Assembly: GCF_030269905.1 (NCBI RefSeq)
Contig: NZ_BSVC01000006.1
Location: forward strand, 186,001-250,000
Source: Pelosinus sp. IPA-1
Lineage (GTDB): Bacteria > Bacillota > Negativicutes > DSM-13327
Length of the DNA: 64,000 nucleotides
Direction: 5' to 3'
Shown here: piece by piece, positions 53,276 to 61,186 of the stretch
Layout: the number at the start of each line of letters is the position of its first letter
How positions within the stretch are numbered: the first letter of the stretch is position 1
The notes under the pieces: generated by a model
What the model was told of the DNA's origin: nothing
Database searches by the model: none
The model's input: only the letters and a program-made list of their open reading frames with translations
Made by a program: the position numbers and the translations under genes

Positions 53276-54005
53276 AGGTGGAGTAGCTAAAACCATAACA
53301 GCTATTAACATGGCCCATATACTAGCAATAATCCACGGTAAGCGGGTCTTGCTAATAGATAATGATAAGCAAGGAAATTCATCGAAGTTTTTCAACTTAC
53401 ATAATTACGAAATGCCAGGGATAGCCGAATTGCTAACAGTAAGGAATACCAAGATACGTGAGGTTATACAACATACCCAATACGCTAATCTAGATTTAAT
53501 TAGTGCAAATATGAACCTTGTAAATGCTAATTTACAAATTATCATGGACGTATCAAGGCAACAGCAAACCATCTTAAAAAAAGCTTTACAACAAATCGAA
53601 TCAGAATATGATTACTGCATTATAGATAATGCACCAGATATTAATATCAGTGTAATAAATAGCCTAGTCGCTGCCAATGAAGTAATAGTGCCAATAAAAA
53701 TAGATCAGTTTTCGTTTGACGGACTAAAAGAACTAACAGAGCAGTTTGAAGCAATCAAAGAATTAAACCCAACATTAAACTTCAAGGGATGCCTAGTTAC
53801 ACAATTTACAAAAAATGATGTAAATGTTCAAGGCGAAGACCACTTAAACAACCAAGCAAACTATCCTATCTTTGCTACTCATATCAGAAGAACAGAGAAA
53901 GTAGATGAAAGTACATTTTCGAGACAGCCAATCATTGAATACTCGCAACGGTGCGGAGCTGCAAAGGATTATATGAACTTTGTTAAAGAGTATTTAGGGG
54001 AATGA
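53247..54005 (+). CDS. ParA-family partition ATPase
   Basis: A 252-residue ParA/Soj-type protein. It has a deviant Walker A (LKGGVAKTITA, residues 8-18), the DNDKQGNSS switch motif and Walker B-like CIIDNAPDIN. Such ATPases position plasmids or low-copy phage genomes. No canonical ParB is present. The next gene encodes a coiled-coil DUF3102-like protein that might act as partner. ATG 53247 has AAGGAGAG upstream, inside the preceding gene. Confidence 0.9.
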   Translation: MKNVSILNLKGGVAKTITAINMAHILAIIHGKRVLLIDNDKQGNSSKFFNLHNYEMPGIAELLTVRNTKIREVIQHTQYANLDLISANMNLVNANLQIIMDVSRQQQTILKKALQQIESEYDYCIIDNAPDINISVINSLVAANEVIVPIKIDQFSFDGLKELTEQFEAIKELNPTLNFKGCLVTQFTKNDVNVQGEDHLNNQANYPIFATHIRRTEKVDESTFSRQPIIEYSQRCGAAKDYMNFVKEYLGE

Positions 54006-54048
54006 AATAAAGGTGTCCAAGTTGGATACCTTTACAGGGGGTGGAGTA

Positions 54049-55005
54049 ATGGCAAAATTTAACTTAAATAATCTATTAAACTCACAATCAAAACCTGCAG
54101 ATAAGAGTGAAATAATAGGGGCGGGTAATGACTTTAAAAGCAATGCAGCCAATATTGAAAAAGGTAACTTTTTAGATATATCATTAGTTGATAATGAAAC
54201 TAAGCAATTCTTGAAAGAAAAAGAAAAAAATATTGAAAGTGTATTTCATAAAGCTAGGTACGATGTTGGTAAAGAACTAAGGGAAGCCCAGGAACAGTTA
54301 GCAAAGCATGGATATGGTTGTTTTGGTGAGTGGTGTGAATCAATAGGGTTTAATCGTGAAATGTCATCAAGATTAATGAACTATCATGACTTGATTGTCA
54401 GAAATTCTGACAAGCGAGATTTTATTGAATCTCTTCCTAAAACATTAGCTTATGAAACTGCTAGACCGTCTACACCTTTAGAACTTAAAGAAGCAGTTTT
54501 AAATGGTGAAATAACCACGAACAAACAATTACAGGAAGCTATCAAAGCCCAAAAAGAAGCCGAACGCCGAGCGGAAGAAGCAGAAAATGAATTAAAAGAG
54601 CTAGAAAAAGCTCTTGATATTACCGAGGAAGATAATACAGTACTTCGTAGGGAAAATAAAAAACTGGTTGATAGACCAATCGAAATAGCGGTTCAGGAAG
54701 TTATTAAAGAAGTAATTCCAGCTGATTATGAATTTCTTAAGAAACAAAATCAATTATTGACTAATCAGGTTGAGGAATTAAGCAATTTACAGGATGCAAA
54801 CAATAATATTTCACCACAAATAACTATAGATGCAGCTAATAAAATCAAAGGGATTCTAGAACAAAGATTAAGTATAGCCACGCATGACAGAAATAAAGAA
54901 ACAGCCGAAAACACCGAATATATAAGACTTTTAGAACTATTAATTAAAGTAGTAAGTAAAGAAGTATTTAAGGTTATGGGTGAAGATATCTTTAAAAATA
55001 AATAA
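54049..55005 (+). CDS. DUF3102-like coiled-coil protein
   Basis: A 318-residue protein. Residues about 60-150 (ARYDVGKELREAQEQLAKHG, FGEWCESIGFNREMSSRLMN) match the DUF3102 pattern of phage and plasmid proteins. A coiled coil follows (about 165-225, AEEAENELKELEKALDITEE), and the C-terminus is helical. ATG 54049 follows GGGGGTGGAG. A small hairpin (GGTGTCCAA/TTGGATACC, 54011-54032) lies between it and parA. It may be a DNA-binding partner of ParA, inferred from adjacency. Confidence 0.7.
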   Translation: MAKFNLNNLLNSQSKPADKSEIIGAGNDFKSNAANIEKGNFLDISLVDNETKQFLKEKEKNIESVFHKARYDVGKELREAQEQLAKHGYGCFGEWCESIGFNREMSSRLMNYHDLIVRNSDKRDFIESLPKTLAYETARPSTPLELKEAVLNGEITTNKQLQEAIKAQKEAERRAEEAENELKELEKALDITEEDNTVLRRENKKLVDRPIEIAVQEVIKEVIPADYEFLKKQNQLLTNQVEELSNLQDANNNISPQITIDAANKIKGILEQRLSIATHDRNKETAENTEYIRLLELLIKVVSKEVFKVMGEDIFKNK

Positions 55006-55068
55006 TTTATAAAGGGAGGCTAGACCTCCCTAATGGTATTTAATAATTGATTTTGTGGGGGTAAAAAA

Positions 55069-55566
55069 ATGGCAATTCTAGCACTAGATATAACTTGGCA
55101 GGACATTAAGAAGCAAAATCAAACAGCGGCAGAGTGGCTTTTATACTATCACCAACGGAGGCATTTATATTTCCAAATGTTAAATAACTTCTCGGAACTG
55201 GCAGCTACTCAATATACTGGAATGCCTATTGGTTCGGGAACAGGTAACCCAACCGCACAGAAGGCAGTAGATTTAGGGAAATTAAAAGAATATGAACTAT
55301 GGATTATGACTATAGAAGATGCAGAAAGGATATTAAGCCCCAAAAAAAAGGTCTTCCTTGAAGTTAGACGACTAGCAGAAGATATTAAGCATGATGGAGA
55401 TATTGGAAGACCAAATTGGGCGGGTTATACTCAAGTAAATTATGCTGAAAAGATAAATAGACTATATAATTACGATCATGTACCTAGTGATAGGACTATG
55501 AGATCATGGTGGGATAGTATGGTTGACATAGTAGTAAGAATTGCAATAAAGCGAGGATGTTTATAA
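55069..55566 (+). CDS. ArpU/RinA-like phage late transcription regulator
   Basis: A 165-residue protein. The C-terminal half (EKINRLYNYDHVPSDRTMRSWWDSMVDIVV) reads as a helix-turn-helix. Size, sequence style and position just before HNH and terminase genes match the ArpU/RinA group of late-gene activators. A 21-bp palindrome lies 5 bp after the stop, in front of a -10 element, and is a plausible target. The family call is moderate and rests partly on context. Confidence 0.6.
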   Translation: MAILALDITWQDIKKQNQTAAEWLLYYHQRRHLYFQMLNNFSELAATQYTGMPIGSGTGNPTAQKAVDLGKLKEYELWIMTIEDAERILSPKKKVFLEVRRLAEDIKHDGDIGRPNWAGYTQVNYAEKINRLYNYDHVPSDRTMRSWWDSMVDIVVRIAIKRGCL

Positions 55567-55570
55567 AAAT

Positions 55571-55615
55571 ACTTTTCGGCAGCCGAAAAGTACAATATTA
55601 AGGTGTTATTATAAT
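55571..55615 (+). promoter_or_regulatory. Candidate activator-dependent late promoter
   Basis: A perfect palindrome (ACTTTTCGGC, one central A, GCCGAAAAGT; 55571-55591) is followed by TATAAT at 55610-55615 with no -35 hexamer at the right distance. The dyad centre is about 41 bp before the expected start site, the class II activator position. Confidence 0.6.
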
Positions 55616-55632
55616 ATCATGGAAAAAGTTGA

Positions 55633-55660
55633 AACCGCTCCCGACTGTGGGCGGTTTTTA
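55633..55660 (+). terminator. Leader terminator downstream of the late promoter
   Basis: AACCGCTC pairs with GGGCGGTT, followed by T5. It lies only about 15-35 bp after the expected transcription start, so it may attenuate or time late transcription. Confidence 0.7.
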
Positions 55661-55684
55661 TTATGCCTAAAATGAGGTGATAGA

Positions 55685-55849
55685 TTGATTTGTTATACAG
55701 ACTGTGCTTGTAACGTAAATAACGACTGTATAAGAGCAACCTTACATACCAAGTCTGCAAGGTGCAGAGATAGGACGGTGCCAAAAGATGCTAGAAAAAA
55801 AGAAGAGAATAGTAGATCCGAAAGGTATGAAGAAAGTAAAAGCCATTGA
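55685..55849 (+). CDS. Small cysteine-rich phage protein, 54 residues
   Basis: TTG 55685 with AATGAGGTGA upstream. The N-terminus is cysteine-rich (ICYTDCACNVNNDCIRATLH, then KSARC), followed by a charged tail, and it overlaps the HNH gene by 62 bp. Related small Cys proteins occur before HNH genes in phages, but no function is assigned. Confidence 0.45.
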   Translation: MICYTDCACNVNNDCIRATLHTKSARCRDRTVPKDARKKEENSRSERYEESKSH

Positions 55850-56141
55850 CCACTGCGAAAAATGCGGCAGGATGTCAAATGGCTTTTATGTTTTAGAAGT
55901 TGCTCATGTAAAAGGAAAAGGGTGTAGTGGCCCAGACATTAAAGAAAATTGCTTAAAACTATGTGGACCTGCTTCTATGAGTATGGGATGTCATGGAGCC
56001 GATCATAGGGGAGAGATTACTGACGATGAATTGTTCGAAATTATAGCAAGACGTGAGGATAAACCATTAGAGGTTATACAAGAGATAGTTCATAAGGCGT
56101 GGAGATTTAGAGAATATCGGGCGGATGATGTTAATGTTTAG
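55788..56141 (+). CDS. HNH-like endonuclease
   Basis: A 117-residue protein. A CEKCG pair (about residue 24) precedes LEVAHVKGKGCSGPDIKENCLKLC and GCHGADHRGEIT. This gives the H-N-H pattern with zinc-binding cysteines. HNH proteins next to terminase genes assist DNA cleavage during packaging. It is the last gene with AT-rich composition before the GC-rich module. Confidence 0.75.
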   Translation: MLEKKKRIVDPKGMKKVKAIDHCEKCGRMSNGFYVLEVAHVKGKGCSGPDIKENCLKLCGPASMSMGCHGADHRGEITDDELFEIIARREDKPLEVIQEIVHKAWRFREYRADDVNV

Positions 56142-56867
56142 GAAAAAAATATTTATACCAGGGTTACGCGACATTTCTGAAAAAAGGGGGCCGGCATAGT
56201 GCCGACAACAAGGACGAAGATCGTGGCGCGGATGATCCGTCACCACGCGAGCACAGATGTACTTATTATCGGTCTGCAGCAATGAGATCGCGACGCTTGC
56301 AGGATTGGTGCCCAAGTGTCGCCAGACTGCAGCCGAGCAGAGGTCACGGTGAAGCGACAATAGCTGCGGCGCAGATTAGACATAAGCGCGAGGGAACGGT
56401 GCAAATTGTACGCGCTATGGTGGACACTGACGTGGCTGTTATCAAGGCGCAAGACGACTTCATTGGTGTGCGGATGCTCTCCACCAGGCGGAGAAAGGTG
56501 AGCTCGATGCCTATGACGCAAAGTCTACGGCGCTACGAAAAGTAGGCAAAAATTAAGAAGACAGAAATGAACAGGGGATTAGGCCAGTAGTTTCGCGGGT
56601 TGGAGGGCGTAGGTACTTCCAGCGAAGCAAAAAGCCTGCGGGTCTATCGAACCCCGACTTTCGACTAGATAAATGGCGTTTTTTTTCGGACATTTACTTT
56701 CGAAAAGTTTTTAGAAAAACGTGTCTACTGTAAAAAAACACGATGGTGGCGCGTTTAGAAATGGCAAGGTTTTGCAGGCTCTCGATTTTTTGGGAAATAA
56801 TGCGAAAAGTCCTGCTAAAAACTATAAAAAACCGGGTTAAAAACTCTGTAGGATTTGGGGGTGCGCT
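56142..56867 (+). other. Module junction and possible cos region
   Basis: Base composition changes sharply here, from AT-rich to GC-rich. No confident gene is present. 56282-56545 is an open frame of 87 codons (MRSRRLQDWCPSVARLQPSR) without ribosome site or homology. Protein-like segments lie in other frames nearby (for example GELDAYDAKSTALRKVGKN ending at about 56556), so a decayed gene is possible. 56590-56670 contains dyads (TTCGC/GCGAA, CGGGT with ACCCCG). In lambda-type phages cosN lies just before the small terminase gene, so this stretch is the natural candidate. Confidence 0.4.
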
Positions 56868-57404
56868 GTGGCGGTTGAATTTAGAAAAGATATTTCGGAT
56901 TTGGTTGTGTCGTCGGACACATTGGCGAGCTGTTTTAATTTGACGCGGCCGCGCATTAACCAGATGGCAGATGAAAATATACTGGTGCGCGAAGTGAATC
57001 GCAAATATTTGCTGCTGGAAAATATCCAGAGGTATGTCCGGTATGTGAAAAGCTCGGCGAAAGAGGAAGACGGCGACGAAGAATTTCAGGCGATCTATTG
57101 GGAAGAAAAAGCGCTGCACGAAAAAGCGAAGCGCGAGCTGACGGAGATCCGCCTGGATAAGACGAAAGGCAAAATGCACGAAGCCAGGGACGTCGAGCTG
57201 GTTATGACGGAAATGCTGACGACGCTACGCACGCAGCTGCTCGGATTAGCGAGTCAGCTTGCGCCACGATTGGCCGGCAAAGACCAGGAAGAAATTTATG
57301 AAAACATAAACAGCGCGATCGAGGAAAAGCTGCAAGAGCTGTCGGAATATAAGACGGAACTTTTCGAAGGAGAGATCGAGGATGAACCTGGCGAAGACAC
57401 GTAG
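56868..57404 (+). CDS. Terminase small subunit, Nu1-like
   Basis: A 178-residue protein starting at GTG 56868 behind GGGGGTG. The N-terminal winged HTH (ISDLVVSSDTLASCFNLTRPRINQMADENIL) resembles lambda gpNu1, which binds cos. A helical charged region (about 60-120, KALHEKAKRELTEIRLDKTK) resembles the self-assembly part. It overlaps the gpA gene by 23 bp, as in lambdoid phages. GC content and codon use are unlike the genes to the left. Confidence 0.8.
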   Translation: MAVEFRKDISDLVVSSDTLASCFNLTRPRINQMADENILVREVNRKYLLLENIQRYVRYVKSSAKEEDGDEEFQAIYWEEKALHEKAKRELTEIRLDKTKGKMHEARDVELVMTEMLTTLRTQLLGLASQLAPRLAGKDQEEIYENINSAIEEKLQELSEYKTELFEGEIEDEPGEDT

Positions 57405-59298
57405 CCTTTTCGCCAAGGTTTTAAAGAAAGCGCTGGCACCAATACCGAAGATGTCGGTGTCGGAGTGGGCCGACAAGTTTCGAGTTCTGTCGTCGGAGGC
57501 GTCGGCGGAGCCTGGCCGCTGGCGAACGGATCGCGCTCCGTACCAGCGAGCCATCATGGACGCTTTTACGACGTCGAAAATCTGGAAGGTTGTGGTCAAG
57601 TCAGCGTCGCAGATCGGCAAATCGGACATTATGAATAACGTTCTGGGGCGCTTTGCGCACATTGATCCAGGGCCGATCATGATGATCCAGCCGACGATCG
57701 AGCTGGCGGAAGACTATTCGAAAAGTCGCATATCGCCGATGCTGCGCGACACGAAAGTATTGGCGAATCTGTTTGCGGACGTCAAGGCGAAAATAAGCGG
57801 CAATACAATATTAAGCAAGTTGTTTCCCGGCGGCCGTCTGATTATGTGCGGTGCAAATAGTCCGTCGGGACTGGCGAGTCGTCCGATCCGCGTGCTGCTC
57901 GCCGACGAGGTTGACCGTTTTCCGGACAGCGCCGGAACGGAGGGCGATCCGGTCGAGCTGGCGGCGAAACGGATGACGACATTTTGGAATAAGATCATGG
58001 GATTGTTTTCGACTCCGACGATCAAGGGAGCGTCGCGCATCGATACAGAATATATGGCCGGAACGCAGGAAGAGTGGCAGCATAAATGCCCAGGCTGCGG
58101 TGAGCTGCACCTGGTCACGCATCGTAATATTGATTACGAGCATACCGAGACGATCAACTCGGACGGTACAAAGTTTGTAATCGTCCTTTGGGTGAAATGG
58201 CGCTGTCCGGACTGTGGCAAAGCATTTACTCAGGCAGAGATGGCCCAAACGGAACAAGAATATGTGATGCAAAACCCTGCGGCGCTGGAAAACGGCATCC
58301 GTAGTTTTTTTGTCAATTGCTTTGCGTCGCCATGGATCAAATGGGACGATGTCATGCGGGAGTACCTGGAAGCGAAGGGCGTGCCGGAGCGTGAAAAAGT
58401 TGTCTATAATACGCGCTTTGGCGAGAGTTACGAAGCGAAAGGCGCGATCGAGGACGCTGATATTTTCCTGCGCCGGCGCGAAGACTACGGCGCGGAGCTG
58501 CCGGACGGCGTGCTGCTGCTTACGGCGGCCGTCGATACCCAAGATAACCGGCTGGAATATGAGATTTGCGGCTGGGGCGTCGGTGAAGAAAACTGGGGGA
58601 TCCGCAAGGGTGTCATTTGGGGCGTACCGGATATGCCGGAAGTATGGAAGGAGCTGGACGAGCAGCTGGATCGCACATATCGGTTTATAAACGGCACCGG
58701 ACTGATCGTCGCACGCACACTGATTGACTCAGGTGGTCACTATACGAAGGAGGTGTATGAATATTGTCAGCGCAATTTCCGCAAAGGTCGTTTTGCGATC
58801 AAGGGCATGGGGGATGTGGCAGGCTTGCCGCTGATCTACAAATTTTCGAAGGTGCCGGCATACGGGATCCCACTGATCATGTTGGGGGTTGATAGTGGAA
58901 AGCAGTATGTAATGGATCGGCTGCAGATCGAGGAACCAGGGCAGAAATACTTTCACTTTCCTCTCGATGCAAAGGGCGATGAAGGGGCCGCGATGACTGC
59001 GCGTGGTTATGACCGGGCGTATTTTAACGGCATGATCGCAGAGCGATTGGTGCCGCGCATCCGGAAAGGGAAGCGGGTTATGGTTTGGGAAAACGTTTCG
59101 AGTGACAAGCGAAACGAGCCGCTGGACTTGCGGGTGTATAACCTGGCGAACCTGCAGACGATCAATCCGAACTGGGAAAAATACCGGCAGGCGCTCGGCT
59201 TAGAGAGCGCCGATGAACAACCAAAGAAAACAGAACAGAAGGGGCCGCCGAAAAAGCAGCAGCAATATGGCTGCATTCGGCGGTCTTCTGCTTACTAA
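57382..59298 (+). CDS. Terminase large subunit, gpA-like
   Basis: A 638-residue packaging motor of the lambda gpA family. N-terminal motif SVSEWADKFRVLSSEASAEP, Walker A-like KSASQIGKSD (about residue 77), Walker B VLLADEVDRF (about 173), a four-cysteine region (CPGCGELH, CPDCGKAF) and the nuclease domain starting LLTAAVDTQDNRLEYEI (about 377). It cuts concatemers and translocates DNA into the head. Confidence 0.93.
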   Translation: MNLAKTRSLFAKVLKKALAPIPKMSVSEWADKFRVLSSEASAEPGRWRTDRAPYQRAIMDAFTTSKIWKVVVKSASQIGKSDIMNNVLGRFAHIDPGPIMMIQPTIELAEDYSKSRISPMLRDTKVLANLFADVKAKISGNTILSKLFPGGRLIMCGANSPSGLASRPIRVLLADEVDRFPDSAGTEGDPVELAAKRMTTFWNKIMGLFSTPTIKGASRIDTEYMAGTQEEWQHKCPGCGELHLVTHRNIDYEHTETINSDGTKFVIVLWVKWRCPDCGKAFTQAEMAQTEQEYVMQNPAALENGIRSFFVNCFASPWIKWDDVMREYLEAKGVPEREKVVYNTRFGESYEAKGAIEDADIFLRRREDYGAELPDGVLLLTAAVDTQDNRLEYEICGWGVGEENWGIRKGVIWGVPDMPEVWKELDEQLDRTYRFINGTGLIVARTLIDSGGHYTKEVYEYCQRNFRKGRFAIKGMGDVAGLPLIYKFSKVPAYGIPLIMLGVDSGKQYVMDRLQIEEPGQKYFHFPLDAKGDEGAAMTARGYDRAYFNGMIAERLVPRIRKGKRVMVWENVSSDKRNEPLDLRVYNLANLQTINPNWEKYRQALGLESADEQPKKTEQKGPPKKQQQYGCIRRSSAY

Positions 59299-59313
59299 AA
59301 AGGGGGTGCCAGC

Positions 59314-59532
59314 ATGAGCGTCAGCGAGATCCAAAAACAACGGCTGCAGAGCTATTTAGAGACAGAAAAAGAAGTGCTGACCGGCCAGGAGTACCAGACC
59401 GGAAAACGGCGGATCCGGCGCGCTGAATTAAGCAGCGTTAACTCAGGTATTAACCAACTACTGGCGGCCGGTGCCGGATGCGACGGGCCGGTGCCGGGAA
59501 CGCGGGCGCGCCGCTGCATTTTACGGGACTGA
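59314..59532 (+). CDS. Head-tail joining protein, gpW/DUF6148-like
   Basis: A 72-residue protein at the position of lambda gpW. The segment EIQKQRLQSYLETEKEVLTG, then QEYQTGKRRIRRAELSSVNS, fits the small helical gpW/DUF6148 pattern. ATG 59314 follows AAAGGGGGTG. The last 20 residues are atypically Gly/Arg-rich. Confidence 0.7.
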   Translation: MSVSEIQKQRLQSYLETEKEVLTGQEYQTGKRRIRRAELSSVNSGINQLLAAGAGCDGPVPGTRARRCILRD

Positions 59533-59542
59533 GGTGGCATGA

Positions 59543-61186
59543 ATGGGACGAAGGAAACATTTGGCGAGAGCGAGGACGCCCACGCCGGCACCGGCGCAGG
59601 AAAAGAAAGTCGGTGCCACGATCACACGGCAAATAAAAAACACCGGATACTCTACCGGCGCGGCAAGTTATTCGAAGCCGGGACTGGCGGCATGGACGCC
59701 GATCCGGAGCAGTCCGCAGTCAGACATTGACGTAAATCTTAACACGCTACGGGCACGATCGGCCGACTCAGTAATGAATAATCCGCTGGCATCCAGCGCG
59801 ATCGGAACGTCGAGAACGAACGTGATCGGCGCGGGGCTGCGGCTGAGTCCGAAACCGAAAACCGGTCTGGTCGGTATGACGGCCGAACAGGCGAAAGAAT
59901 GGAGTCGCAAAGTTAAAACGGAATTCGAGATCTTCGCCAGCTCTAAGTTTTGCGACATTACGCGCAAAAACAATTTATATGACCTGCAGGACATCGCCTA
60001 TCAGTGTTACATGATTGACGGCGATAGCTTCGCAACATTTCAATATCGTCGGCCAATGCCTGGAATGCCTTACAGTCTGCGTCTGCGGGTGATCGAGGCG
60101 AGTCGCGTATGCAATCCAGGAGTACAGAGCCTGGCGGCGACATTGAATCCGTGGATGGTCACGGTACACAATCCGCAAAATGGAAACCGCATCGTCAACG
60201 GAGTCGAGATCGATGACGACGGCGCGGTGGTTGCATACTGGATCGCGAGCCGGTATCCGTATGATCCGGCGAATACACAGGAAGTACCGGAGTGGAGTCG
60301 GGTGGAGGCGTTCGGAGTAAAGACCGGCGCGCCGAACATATTGCAAATCAGTCATGACACGCGGCCGGAACAATACCGGGGTGTGCCGGAGCTTGCGCCG
60401 GTATTAGAGGTTTTAAAGCAGATCGGGCGCTATACCGAGGCGGAGCTGACGAGCGCCATTATCAAGTCGTTTTTCAGCGTTTTTATTAAAGAACAGATGG
60501 GCGCGTCTACTAACGGCGGATTTCCGCTTCCGGAAGCCTACGGAGAAGACGAAAAAGTCAGTGTGGATCCGAACTCGTTCGAGCTTGGTAGTGGTACGCT
60601 GAACGTCTTACCGCCTGGCTATGACGTGACCAGTATGGACGCCAGCCGGACGCTGTCAACTTATGAGCCGTTTACCAAACAGCTGATCCAACAGATCGGC
60701 GCGGCGCTGGATATACCGGCAGAAGTATTGACGAAGTCTTTTAACTCTTCATACTCGGCAAGCCGCGCGGCGCTGTTGCAAGCCTGGGCGGCTTTTAAAA
60801 TGCGCCGCACCTGGTTTGCCAGGGATTTTTGCCAGCCGGTTTATGAGGCATGGCTGACGGAAGCGGTGGCGATTGGCCGTATTGATGCGCCGGGATTTTT
60901 TACGGATCCGTTGATCAAAGCTGCCTGGTGCAGCGCGGAATGGTACGGCCCGGTTATGGGCGTGCTTGATCCAGTTAAAGAGGTGCAAGGATCGGCGCTG
61001 CGTGTACAGTACGGCTACAGCACACGCGAGAAAGAGACAGCTGAGCTGACCGGACAGGATTGGGACGAAAACGTCGAGCGCAGCGCGCAAGAACTGAGCC
61101 GCATGAAGCAGCTCGGACTGCCGGCATTGACGGCAACGGTAAACAAACAGGAAGAATCACAGCCGGAAGGAGGGCAACCTGAGTGA
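59543..61186 (+). CDS. Phage portal protein, lambda gpB family
   Basis: A 547-residue portal. Core segments are NTLRARSADSVMNNPLASSA (residues about 67-86), VIGAGLRLSPKP, SFATFQYRRPMPG and the C-terminal SRAALLQAWAAFKMRRTWFA. Twelve copies form the DNA gate of the head. The N-terminus is basic and proline-rich. The stop overlaps the protease start (GTGA). Confidence 0.92.
   Translation: MGRRKHLARARTPTPAPAQEKKVGATITRQIKNTGYSTGAASYSKPGLAAWTPIRSSPQSDIDVNLNTLRARSADSVMNNPLASSAIGTSRTNVIGAGLRLSPKPKTGLVGMTAEQAKEWSRKVKTEFEIFASSKFCDITRKNNLYDLQDIAYQCYMIDGDSFATFQYRRPMPGMPYSLRLRVIEASRVCNPGVQSLAATLNPWMVTVHNPQNGNRIVNGVEIDDDGAVVAYWIASRYPYDPANTQEVPEWSRVEAFGVKTGAPNILQISHDTRPEQYRGVPELAPVLEVLKQIGRYTEAELTSAIIKSFFSVFIKEQMGASTNGGFPLPEAYGEDEKVSVDPNSFELGSGTLNVLPPGYDVTSMDASRTLSTYEPFTKQLIQQIGAALDIPAEVLTKSFNSSYSASRAALLQAWAAFKMRRTWFARDFCQPVYEAWLTEAVAIGRIDAPGFFTDPLIKAAWCSAEWYGPVMGVLDPVKEVQGSALRVQYGYSTREKETAELTGQDWDENVERSAQELSRMKQLGLPALTATVNKQEESQPEGGQPE

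Noticed and set aside
53247-55005. Classical ParA-ParB pair
   Set aside because: The second protein has no ParB box or recognisable ParB HTH; it resembles DUF3102 instead.
56600-56690. tRNA-like element with a T-arm-like GGGTCTATCGAACCC
   Set aside because: No matching acceptor stem, anticodon arm or CCA could be built around it.
56694-57179. Minus-strand frame of 161 codons opposite the Nu1-like gene
   Set aside because: Shadow frame: the plus strand encodes a recognisable small terminase with a ribosome site.
57811-58542. Minus-strand frame of 243 codons inside the gpA gene
   Set aside because: GC-rich coding DNA produces long antisense frames; no ribosome site and no family signal.
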